From assembly GCA_012932295.1 (NCBI GenBank), contig JAAONU010000010.1:26479605-26543604 (forward strand): a stretch of DNA of 64,000 bases, read 5' to 3'. The DNA comes from Cyclina sinensis (taxonomy: Eukaryota; Mollusca; Bivalvia; Venerida; Veneridae). The notes beneath the pieces are model-generated. The model saw only the letters and a list, made by a program, of their open reading frames with translations, did no database searches and was not told the origin of the DNA. A program made the position numbers and the translations under genes. Positions 13,701 to 23,701 of this stretch are shown here, piece by piece; the first letter of the stretch is position 1, and every line of letters begins with the position of its first letter.

Positions 13701-16700
13701 CCACCAACCAAACGTCCTGTCCGTGTTACACCCGAACCTAAACTAACAAAACCGAAACAAACAAAGGGGAAACAAAAAACGCGCAAACAAGCGAAACGGA
13801 AACAAGCAAAATCAAAACAAACAATGCCGAAACAAACAAAAAACAAACAAACAATGCCGAAACAAACAAAATCTAAACAAGCAATGCTGAAACAAACAAA
13901 ATCCAAACAAGCAATGCCGGAACAAAATCAACAAAAACAAAGGAAACCAAAGGAAAATTTGCAGAGCCAGTTAGACGCTTCTGAAACAATAGAAGTGTGG
14001 CAACCTCCTCCCAAAAAGGGACAAGCAAGTTATAAATATTCTGGAAATCAGCCCAGTCTGAGTCGTCGCCGGTTTCAAGCTCAGGGTCCTCGAAAGGGTC
14101 AAAGATGGCGGCCAACAGCACCGACAACGATTGCAACAGGTAGCAATACAACACATGTTATAACTTCGCTTTGCTGAAAGTTAAAACTCGTATATGTGTA
14201 TGTGTATATAAGTATATGTATGTATATATGTGATAAAAATTCATTGTTACTGCTTAAATTGCGGCTATACTCAGCCAATGAATTTATTTGAGTGTGTGTG
14301 TAGAAAAAGTTTTAACGTGTATAATTTTGATTTCAATAAATACATAATTATCATAGTATTGTTAATCCTTAAGATTATTAAGTTCGATTATTTTTGAACA
14401 GTTGAAAGAGAATGATATAAAACTGCATCATGTCACTCACTGTAAACATAGATTTCTGCTGCATTGTGTTTATAAGTCGACAGATGTTTTAAAAGTGTTG
14501 TTGTTGAATTCATTCATTAATTGATTGTCGTCGAATTTGCTGATAAGTTGATTGTCGTTGAATTCGCTGATTAATTGATTGTTGTTGAATTCACTGATTA
14601 ATTGATTGTTGAAGACTTCATTGATTGATTGATTGATTGTTGATGAATTCATTGATTAATCGATTGTTGATGAATTTATTGATTAATTGATTGTTGATGA
14701 ATTCTTTTATCAATTGATTAATTGCCAGTAAACCAATTGAAATTTAATTGAAATTAATTGATTACTGTTTGAGATGCAGTGGCAGTAGTGTTTTTTCACA
14801 ATGTTTGTAGTAAGTTTAGGAAGGTGGCTGGTAGTGAAAATGTTCATGCACCACTGTCACGTGACTGGACTTGGGAAATAGTTCAGTCCCAGTAATCCAT
14901 TCACTTTGGATACCACTTGAAACAAATCCACATATTTCTTTATCGTATTTCGACAGAATTCACCAAGAAAAGGAAGAATGACTATGGAAGTCTGATTTAT
15001 TTGAAATCAGGAACATTTTGTACCAGTTATATTCTTAAATGTGTTTAGAATAAATGGAGGATATTCAAGTTTTTTCTATAAATACGGGATTTATTTTCAT
15101 CAAGTGGTATGAAAATAAATATTTCATGAGTGACGACAGCCACGAGTGAAATATGATAATTTTCATACCACGAGATGAAAATAAATCACGTATTTAATGA
15201 AAAAACTTGAATTTTCTGTTTATTATATACTTTTCTCTTTTTTGACCTTAAGATTTGAAAGAATTCCCCTTTAATTTAGTGGATTGGCTGAATTTAGAAG
15301 AAAGTAGTCCGGCAAGTCACCAGTGAAAATACGGAAAATATGTTTCACTGCAGTGAAAAATGAATTTTTACAGTGAAAATACGGAAAATGAAAATAAGCA
15401 TTTTATTTCATAATTATTTCTCAATATTTCATTTATAAGTATATAATAATTGCCATAATTTTCAGATTTTTTAGGTATTAATCGTCGCGTTATATGTTTA
15501 TAGATTGTATTTTTAGACTGATCCCAGCATGTAACCGACAGACAAATGTTTTCATATTCATTTTTGTTTTAAACTGATTGACACACTGCATTCCATCAAG
15601 CAAATTATAGACAAATGTTTTTTTTCAGATTTATTTGTCCTCTATGCCATCCTAGCAAATGAATGATGGACAAATGTTCTCAGATACATTTTTTTAAAGC
15701 CGAAAGGGTGACGCCATCCAAATATGTCAATGATGGAAAATGTTTTAGATTAATTTGTGTTTTTAGCTGATGGGGTGACACCATCTAAACATGACCATGA
15801 TGAACAAATATTTTCAGAATCATTTACATTTTAAGCTGATCGGCTGATTCCATTCAAGCCTGTCAGTGATGGACTATTGTATTAATATTAATTTGGGTTT
15901 TTAGCTGATTAGGTGACTCCGTCTTAACATGTTTTCAGATTTATTTGTGTTTTAAGCTGATCGGCTGGCTCCATCTAAACATGTCGGTGAGGGACAAATG
16001 TTTTCAGATTCATTTGTGTTTTAAGCTGATGGGTTGACTCCATCCTAGCCTTTGAAACAACGGACACAAGTCCTACTACTTGTAAAATGGTGGACATTTT
16101 TCTCATTTTCACATTATAGGTCGTTCTTCTTAGATGTATCAGAGTTTCTTGACAGTACAAAAATTCTACGGAAAGGCATATTTGTTTTACAAATAAGAAT
16201 ATTCGAATATAATAATACTATGCTATATTTTAATTTAGAACCGTCTCCACCCACAACGTACCCGCCTACCTACCCTACAACTCCCTATCTTCCAACAACT
16301 TATCCGACCGCCTACCCATATAACGAACCAATCGTGACAAATCCTCCTCGAAGGCGTGTCCCTCCAAGACGTCAACGACCATTCAGAAAGCAGCAACGCA
16401 GACCAAGACTACGAATAGGTAATTTTTATTACAGAATCTATCGTAGACATTTTTAATATCAACTGTATTATTGTTATACTTGTAGCTATATCTGTCCGTT
16501 TCCTTCATAAACATTTCAAACCGAGCACATACTTGTTCATAACATTCCAGCCATATTACCGTTAGAAAATTTTCACTCTTTTCAAAGTGTACGGAATCTT
16601 GTCCTTTTTTTTGTAAAAAAAAAATCACCAGGAAAAAATACAACATCAGATGTCGGAAGAACATAATTTGGGAGTGTTGTTGAAAAAGGACATGTGTCCG

Positions 16701-19215
16701 AAAAATTGAATAGAAAGAGTGAAAGTTTTACTCTCCTTTGGAACTGTTAGTTTAGTGATTTAAAAATATTTGTTAGAAAAAAATATACCATTACCTTAAG
16801 CGAGATTCGAACTTAAATCCAGATGTAGCCTATGTACTGTGAAAAACCAAAGCTCTGGTACACCAAGCCAAAGAATTTTTTTTTTCACAGAACGTGTGTG
16901 AGGGTGGTCTTTTCAAATAAATTGACTGTTTCTGTTGTTGACTTATTGTTTGTAAGATTTATGTATATGAAATGTGTTAGGTGAAATATATTTACGTCGA
17001 TTGTGTATGTATTTATCCTATCAGCTGGTTCAGAGGTAGACCACATTCTTTCCATTATTGGATAAATTATCCAATCCGGTGAGTACATGAATATAACTTC
17101 CATCAAATTTGAAACAGCCGCTGTCTTTGCAAAATTATCGGATGACATTTGATAGAACGTATTATTCCAATTATCTCATTACTAGGAACAAGAAAAGAAA
17201 AAAACAAAAGCAGTCCAGGAACATTTGACACAAATCTCTATGTAATGTTTGACTTGAATATTATAGCTTAAAACATCAACCAAAGACCTAAAAATAATTT
17301 AGGTCTTTGCATCAACACATCACATTGAATGCCAATTCCGCTTAGCCACAAAAAGGTCAAGATCTTTGATATATTAATAAAAGAAAATATTTCTAAAGGT
17401 TTTGCATCTGTTTCAAGATAATGAGAAAAAATAAAAACACCTTTTCTAGTTTTGCTACGTGTCTCGGTCTGTAAAAAGTAATGCCTACTTTTACTTTAAT
17501 GACATCCGTTCGTTGATCTCAGTACTTTGACTGATAACAAACGTCAAGAAGAAAGCAATGCAGTAAAAACAAGTTACAAACAATCGCTAGATTGCAGGTT
17601 CTTTCTTTTTTCTGGGTTCAAACAGACGAGTTCCGCTGAACTGCCGAGTTAACGTAATGGTCTCATTCTTCCAGCCATTTTACCTGATAGATGAACTTAG
17701 ATGAACACGATCGCCTCATGTCATTTATGATAAAATGAATCGTACTTGCCAATCAAAGATTACCTGAGAACACGGGTTTCATCAGATTGTCACCAGATTG
17801 AACCCGAGACCTGTATATTATTTTTTAAATGTTTTAGTGTACGCTCCAAGAGTTTTCTCATTCTGCTAGAAAAAAAGCCATATTATATTATTTTTAAAAT
17901 CGTTTTAAAGAACATGTACCGATGACACCGAGGTCTTTTACCTTTAGTGTTGGTGTGTAGAATCATCATTGAGCTGAAAATAGTGCAAGTTTTTTATTTA
18001 GTTCGAAAAGACCACGTAGCTTGAAACTTGTGCAAAACCTTTAGAAATATTTGGAAATATATTATAATTTAGGATTTTCTGATTTTCGAAACCCTGTTCC
18101 TGTCTATGTTTATACATAATAGAAGACAAACACAGAAGTAATTTCTTTCTCTTTTTTTGGCAACTTTCGTGTTTTACATATTAAAGTGGACCACTTGGAA
18201 ATTTTGTATTGAATCTCATTAGACCTCATCAGAATGGCTTCATTTGCAATTGTATTGTTATCAAAGGTGATGTTTTATCATTATGGTCACTTGAAAGACA
18301 ATGTTTCGAATTTGATGCAAGACTCAGTATTCTAATATTGCTGTTATAAGCTTTCTAATGAAACATATGTAACACAAAACAGAAGATTAATAGATAACCC
18401 AGCTATATTTAATTGTATAACTCTTGGTGATTTATGTCTACCGGACATAAACGAATTTTGGCTTTTTGTGCGTGATTGTATACGAGGAATTTAGTCTCTA
18501 TTCATCATGTTCATTGCTTTGATCTTTTTCAGCAAGTGCAAGCTGACATTGTTTTGTAAAAGTTTAACATTAAATAAAAACGTAATTGGTTAACCCATTT
18601 CTTAACATTTCATTAACTAGTTTCATCCTAATTCACACATTTATATACATGTTACATTAAAAAATGTTCACATATGATGTGATTGAAATAGTAACCAGTT
18701 AGAAAGGTTTTATAACATAGGAATATATACAACGGAAGCGACCATATTTCTGTACTAATATGTTACACTGATAATCAGATTGATATCTAGAGCTTTGATA
18801 ATGGATTACAACGTGTTTTGTTTAGTATTTGAATATTCTTTCATAGTTTCCTATGTAGATTCTTAACCGTTTTACATTTTCTATCAAAAGCAAACAAGTA
18901 ACTCATTCACCTCTCAAGCGTAATAAGATAAACCTCTTTCTTAAAAGGAAAAACAAAACTCATTCCAAACAAACTGGATAAGATTTGATACCGAAAACGG
19001 TTTTCTTTAAGTCTTGCGCATGCGCAACATCGTATAAAATGGTCAACTATTTAGGTATTTGTTACCTATTTATTTCAGGTCGTCGGCGTCAGCGGAATCG
19101 TGCAAGACAAGAGCCGGAGGAATACAGACCACGTGATCCATTTGCAAGATGGGTGTTGAACAACATTGAAGGCGAGGTCCTCGAATCTGTTTTGCCATTC
19201 CTGGCTTTTGGTTGA
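7658..19215 (+). CDS. Secreted basic Lys/Gln- and Pro/Thr/Tyr-rich protein, five exons
   Basis: Five exons join as 7658-7727, 11719-11880, 13558-14139, 16239-16418 and 19079-19215. They total 1131 nt, a complete 376-residue protein. All four introns are phase 1, so every internal exon is symmetric (1-1). Order: signal peptide (MYEFCFVCLLFSVQL, residues 1-15), a Trp/Pro segment, a long basic Lys/Gln domain with ten-residue repeats, a Pro/Thr/Tyr segment, an Arg-rich segment and a hydrophobic C terminus ending VLPFLAFG. I see no cysteine after the signal peptide. I do not recognise the family. Composition suggests an extracellular matrix, shell or byssus-type structural protein, or another polycationic secreted protein; that is inference from composition only. 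A further symmetric exon hidden in an intron would not break the frame, so the exon list may be incomplete. Confidence 0.75.
8711..8973. mobile_element. hAT-like MITE
   Basis: Imperfect terminal inverted repeats begin CAGTGCCGTAGCC at 8711 and, on the opposite strand, CAGTGGCGTATACC at 8973. CAGTG ends followed by GGCG are typical of hAT-type non-autonomous elements. The 8-bp flanks (taatttaa and gtaaacaa) match poorly, so the target-site duplication is decayed or the call is wrong. Lies in intron 1 of the secreted-protein gene. Confidence 0.5.
9335..9608. repeat. 34-nt tandem array carrying CACGTG in most units
   Basis: About eight units of aggcataaagcaccgatatg + ccacgtgtaagttc. Most keep the palindromic E-box CACGTG. 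Located in intron 1 of the secreted-protein gene, about 1.6 kb after exon 1. Confidence 0.9.
11719..11880 (+). CDS. Secreted protein exon 2
   Basis: Encodes residues 24-77, beginning WYIPVPAYTHQQW. It contains two Trp-Pro-poor patches, an NTT glycosylation sequon and an acidic end (DVPEEIEARP). The acceptor is ttatgtag. The donor A|GTATAT at 11881 is weaker than those of the other exons. Both ends are phase 1. Confidence 0.7.
13558..14139 (+). CDS. Secreted protein exon 3: Lys/Gln repeat domain
   Basis: Encodes residues 78-271. It starts with a predicted helical basic segment (RAQRRQMLKRMNPG, then DQQIEAQLLRDDKARAKM). At about residues 160-199 are imperfect ten-residue repeats of the type KQTKSKQAMP. 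A basic Arg/Gln/Pro tail follows. Acceptor ttttcacag, donor G|GTAGCA at 14140. The repeat is visible in the DNA as a 30-nt period at about 13804-13923. Confidence 0.78.
14505..14705. repeat. AT-rich 24-30 nt tandem repeat
   Basis: Degenerate units of ttgttgaattcattgattaa and ttgattg. Lies in intron 3 of the secreted-protein gene. The 60-codon minus-strand frame here is a repeat translation. Confidence 0.8.
15056..15449. mobile_element. Foldback/MITE element, copy 1
   Basis: The first part (about 15064-15206) is a long imperfect inverted repeat: tcaagttttttc ... gtggtatgaaaat on one arm and attttcataccac ... gaaaaaacttga on the other. The second part starts with ctgtttattatatactt and ends with its reverse complement near 15449. 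A second copy at 22526-22898 is closely similar across the whole length. No coding capacity is seen. Lies in intron 3 of the secreted-protein gene. Confidence 0.8.
15525..16050. repeat. About 75-nt diverged tandem repeat, seven copies
   Basis: Units share gacaaatgttttcagatt, catttgtgttttaagctgat, and a gactccatc(c/t)a block followed by catgtcagtgatgg. Divergence is high, so the array is old. It ends about 190 nt before exon 4 of the secreted-protein gene. Confidence 0.8.
16239..16418 (+). CDS. Secreted protein exon 4: Pro/Thr/Tyr segment
   Basis: Encodes residues 272-331. The first half is built from TYPPTYPTTPY-like Pro/Thr/Tyr motifs, the second half is Arg/Pro-rich (RRRVPPRRQRPFRKQQRRPR). 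Acceptor ttttaatttag, donor G|GTAATT at 16419, both phase 1. Pro/Thr stretches of this kind are typical O-glycosylation or matrix-binding segments. Confidence 0.75.
16785..16870 (-). mobile_element. Degenerate tRNA-like/SINE fragment
   Basis: On the minus strand there is a tRNA-like series: ggcttggtgtaccagagc, then a B-box-like ggttcgaatctcgc equivalent (agttcgaatctcgc). The stems do not pair well enough for a functional tRNA. Confidence 0.35.
19079..19215 (+). CDS. Secreted protein exon 5: C terminus and stop
   Basis: Encodes residues 332-376, beginning GRRRQRNRARQEPEEY and ending VLPFLAFG, then TGA at 19213-19215. Acceptor ctatttatttcag. It is the only part of the mature chain with a run of hydrophobic residues. 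An ATTAAA at 19412-19417 is a possible polyadenylation signal. Confidence 0.75.
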
Positions 19216-19906
19216 AGAAATTTGAGCTGACTTTAACGAAATTTTGCCGTTTATTAACATCAGATACTTCGACATACATTATGTCAATTCAACCTTAAAC
19301 ACGCTATAATGAAATGCTTTTATCAGATCTTTAAGAAATCAGTTAATTTGTCTTTCGTTTCGTGTGTTCGCTCAATTCAGATTTCTTTAACTTAGATTGT
19401 TTTCCTGTTATATTAAACAAAATGGACACTCACAACATGCTATTTTACCGCTATTTTACATTCAAGATGAAAAGATAACAAAAGGTTTAATTTGCTTTAG
19501 GATAACCATGATATATTGCCTTGTTATATTACCTTGATCTTATACTCTCAAATCTGTACACAAATGTTTCATTTCGAACATATGTTTATATTTGTCATGT
19601 CTTTTTTTCTCTCTCGTATTTATTTTTGTTTTTGTAACTATATGTTCAAGAACCATGTTGCAATCAGAGAAAACCCCTTTAAGTTTATGATACGCATTTT
19701 CCCAAGGATGCTTACATCTGCCATAATTCAAACAGAAGAAACAGGGAATTGTTTTTTTCTCTCTTTTTTTCACAAAAAAGGCAAGTTTCCGTTCATTTGT
19801 ATATTAATTAGATAAAAAAAAACAAAAAAAAAAAAAACACAAATACATTTGAACTAATTAGTTCAGTCAATTTTTCCTGACAAATTGACGTCAGTCGTAT
19901 TTCAGA

Positions 19907-20182
19907 TCATGACGTGTATGGGAAGACAGAGTTGACTTAAGTTAAGCTCTACTTCTTCTATTCATGACGTGTATGGGAAGACAGAGTTGACTAAAGTTAA
20001 GCTCTACTTCTTCTATTTATGACGTGTATGGGAAGACAGAGTTGACTAAAGTTAAGCTCTACTTCTTCTATTCATGACGTGTATGGGAAGACAGAGTTGA
20101 CTAAAGTTAAGCTCTACTTCTTCTATTCATGACGTGTATGGGAAGACAGAGTTGACTAAAGTTAAGCTCTACTTCTTCTATT
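19907..20182. repeat. 55-nt tandem repeat, five near-identical copies
   Basis: Units begin catgacgtgtatgggaagac and end in a pyrimidine-rich ctctacttcttctatt. Only one or two substitutions separate copies, so the array is recent. Each unit has a TGACGTG motif (CRE-like half-site). Confidence 0.93.
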
Positions 20183-21750
20183 TATCTACGATGAGCTCTT
20201 AATGTCTGTGTTTTGATTTCCTATATAAAACTTTAGATAATAGATCTATTTAACATTTTTCTTTTTAAATACAGTGAGTCACTATAGTGAAATCCGATAA
20301 AGCTATCAACGTTTCTATAGAAGAGTTTTGTTTTCGCTTTTTCTTCTTTTTTGTCTGTTTATCTGTTTAGTTGAAACATTTTTTTTCTATATAAATAAGC
20401 TTATTTTGTGAAATATAAAACATACTAAAACATCAGTGATAGTGTGGGGATGGTTCTCGGAGGAGTCTTGTCTGAGCTCTATTCTGTTTGAGTTCTATTC
20501 TGTTTGAGCTCTATTCTGTTTGTCTATATTTAGCGGATCCACAATTGCATTTAAATAATCATCTTTTGAAGTTATGATCACAGCATTTATTCTAAGACAT
20601 CACTAATCTTCTTAAAAGCTCAAAACTTATTTTAAGCTTTCTTCTGAACAGTACTTATTGTTTTAATTATTACTGTAACAGATAACACTGCCGTACAATT
20701 CTGCTTGTTTTAAGTTTATTGTCTCGAGCCTACTGTAACTTTGGCCCAGTTTCTGTTTTTTTTGGCAACCTTTTGTAACATTGGATCAAAAAGAAGCTCA
20801 ATGTTCTTACTTTTACTTTATAAATATTCTGCTGTTATACCCGGTATCAAATGTTCAAAACTTACTAAAAAATGTCATGTTTTAGGCTTCCAAATGTGTT
20901 GTATTAAAATAAAATGGAATTTTGCCATTTTTTCTGTAAGATATTCAAAACGATGTGTACAAAGTTTTCCAGAAAAAAAATCTTTATTCGAGAGATACTG
21001 GGGGAATGTCTCATTAAATATTAATCTGGGGTCAGTTACCGAGACGGGGCAGCGAGAGGACCAAAAGTGGGATACGAGATTTCCGTTGGCGTCGACATTT
21101 AAAACATGGAGCATATTTTTATGCATTCAGAACATTTTATCTTGAGCTTTCTGTATGTGTTAAGATGCATTTTTTACTTCCTTTGTGTAAAACCTTTCTC
21201 TTTCTGGTATCGATATTCAACCTGACAGACAGGAACAAAAAAAGAAGCCTTTATGTAACCATCTGGATTACTAACATTACTAAGAAATAATAATGTAGAT
21301 TATTAGTCAATATTTATTCAATGATGAAGTATAAGCTGATATTTATGACATAAATCTTCATATATCATACAGCCATTCGTTTCTTTTTTAGATTGTCAGC
21401 CCATGTATACAACAGATTAAAGGGATTATCAGAGATTTATGGTGTTATTGCTTACATGTTCCACACTTCCAATTGGTACGACATACTATATCAAGAAACA
21501 AAGATCTTTTATTTCATTCTCAGTTGTTTCAAGATTGCTTATCAGAATAATAACCACACCTCTTATCGTGAAGAATCGCGTACATTTTTGGGGGACTGCC
21601 AAGAATTTAAAACTATCTGATAATCTATGTACCGGAAAGTAAAAAAAAAATACTTGAGAAGTTGAATAATTACTGTGTAGTCATTATGGACAGAAATAAT
21701 ACGTTTAGATATAAAAAAGAATCATATACCATTATCGCTTTTAACGCATC
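20183..21750. other. Intergenic stretch without a gene
   Basis: Short direct repeats of gagctctattctgttt occur at about 20465-20525. The open frames at 20741-21145 and 21393-21642 have no recognisable domain, no plausible splice context and uneven composition, so I do not call them genes. Confidence 0.4.
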
Positions 21751-21823
21751 GGGGAATTAGCTCAAGTGGTAGAGCGCTCGCTTAGCATGTGAGAGGTACC
21801 GGGATCGATACCCGGATTCTCCA
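21751..21823 (+). tRNA. tRNA-Ala (anticodon AGC)
   Basis: A 73-nt intronless tRNA. The acceptor stem GGGGAAT pairs with ATTCTCC (one G-U), followed by discriminator A. D arm GCTC...GAGC. Anticodon stem CTCGC/GTGAG with loop TTAGCAT and anticodon AGC at 21784-21786. T arm CCGGG-ATCGATA-CCCGG. The T loop beginning ATCG rather than TTCG is also usual in animal tRNA-Ala. No CCA is encoded. A T-rich stretch (gtcttttatt) follows and could terminate pol III. Confidence 0.96.
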
Positions 21824-22029
21824 GTGTCTTTTATTGAGCCGTTTCACTAACTCTTTTGTGCAACTGGCAAAGTAATCTCCAGACATTGTATAATTTTAAG
21901 TTTTCCCAAACAAGGTAACTTAGTGTCATACTTGCTTATATATACCACTCAACTGAACTGAAATAGCTACTGAACCTTTAAATAGAAGAAAAAGATCACT
22001 TGGTGTCAAGAAACTCTATGTGAAATATA

Positions 22030-22215
22030 TGCAAAGCTGAAGGTTTTTTAAATGCTTCAACAAACTGTGTTAGTGTTTAAGTTCCAACAAACAAACTGAG
22101 TGTTTAAAGTTAAAAAATATTTAATTTCAAGTTTAATCAATCTTTGTTAGTATTTACAGTTTCAGCAAACTATGTAAGTGTTTACAGTTTCAGCAAACAA
22201 TGTAAGTGTCTAAAG
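22030..22215. repeat. Short degenerate tandem repeat (about 27-30 nt)
   Basis: Units of agtgtttaaagttccaacaa / cagtttcagcaaac type repeat about six times. Downstream of the tRNA gene; no coding value. Confidence 0.65.
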
Positions 22216-22525
22216 TTAAGTGTATGAAATTTCTTCACTGTTTTTTCGAAGACAAGAAAGTAGATTTATTAGTGAAAACTGAGAAATATGTAGCTACAGG
22301 TTACTTTCTAATTAAAAAGTATGACGGCACCTTATTTGTCAGGACCATCTTCTATAAACGATACGTTAATCATCCCTTAACCTCATCCCTGGGTAGGTGT
22401 TAAGAAAATGCCCAGGGGACTTACCGGAACAATTCTAGTTTGCTAGACCCGTAGTCCAACCTCTAATAACTTTTACATTTTACGTACAACGTGTGTCCAC
22501 AGACTAGTATTGACTTCAAGAAATA

Positions 22526-22898
22526 GAGGATAATCAAGTTTTTTCGAGTGGTATGAAAATAAATATTTCACGAGTGGCGATAGGCACGAGTGAAATATGA
22601 TAATTTTCATACCACAAGATGAAAATAATTCCCGTAGTTATAGAAAAAAACTTGAATTTTCTGTTGATTTTATACTTTCTATCTTTCTTGACCTTACGAT
22701 TCGAAATAATTCCCCTTTAATTTTGTGTATTGACTGAATTTAGAAGAAAATAGTCCGGCAAGACACCAGTGAAAATACGAAAAATATGTTTCACTACAGC
22801 GAAAAACAAATTTTTACAATGAAAATACGGAAAATGAAAATAAGCATTTTATTTCATCAATATTTCTCAATATTTCACTGATAAGTATATAATAAACA
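22526..22898. mobile_element. Foldback/MITE element, copy 2
   Basis: Same element and same orientation as 15056-15449, lacking about 25 nt after the first arm. The 3' end aagtatataataaacag mirrors an internal ctgttgattttatactt block. The flanks are unrelated, which supports mobility rather than segmental duplication. Confidence 0.8.
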
Positions 22899-23485
22899 GT
22901 GTAAGCAGATGCTAGATACTAACTTACATAGCTCTAGACCAGCTGGGTTTTTTTCAGACAAAAAAGACTTTTATTTTTCTTTCATTTACAGAACTAATAA
23001 GATATTTGCATGGAGTAGAAATCATTGAACAACTTTATACAATTGGGGTTGTATAGGACAAGACGTCATTTGAAACTGTTGTAAATAATTGTCGTATAAT
23101 GGAAAACGCACTACAACAAACAGAGGTGAAATTTTAACCAAGTTGCTCATATTTTAATTAAATTAACAGTAAGGCAAAGAGGGAAAAAATAAATATTTTG
23201 CGAGACAAACAGCAATTATGCTATCTCAAAAGTATACAACGAATCTACAATTTATTATGAAGTAATAGAAACTTAACAACAAAATTTGTCCCAACTGAAA
23301 GACGAAAGCGATTTTTTCGTCCCAAGGTCGTGTTCGCGCATTCCACGTTCTCTAAAACATAACAGGCACATACACAGTATTCCTAGCATATTCTGTATGA
23401 TTTTATGATAACTGCAAACAGCCAGATAGCTTTCAGAAATATGGATATTTTTTGACAAAACAATAAATATTGAAGTCTTTAATAT

Positions 23486-23491
23486 TTTATT
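23486..23491 (-). promoter_or_regulatory. Polyadenylation signal AATAAA of sulfotransferase A
   Basis: A minus-strand AATAAA lies about 35 nt after the stop codon at 23526-23528. That would give a very short 3' UTR. Confidence 0.5.
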
Positions 23492-23525
23492 TCTAAACAA
23501 TCAAATTCTAAAACTATCTAATATA

Positions 23526-23701
23526 TTACGTCGAATTAAAATTGAATTTCTCCCCTAATAACTTGATAAGGCGTTCATTATACGGTTTATAAAAGTCCTG
23601 TAAAAGTTTCTTAGTTTCTGGTGACATTTTAGATTTTACGTCATGATCGTCCATACTTTCCCATTCCATCTGTTTCAACAACATAGGGTCTGTTATCTTC
23701 C
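23526..23701 (-). CDS. CHST15-like: Sulfotransferase A exon 9: C terminus
   Basis: Encodes KITDPMLLKQMEWESMDDH and ETKKLLQDFYKPYNERLIK, ending NFNST with TAA at 23528-23526. The acceptor TTTCAG|GG is the innermost of ten tandem copies of this splice-site/exon-start unit. Confidence 0.85.
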
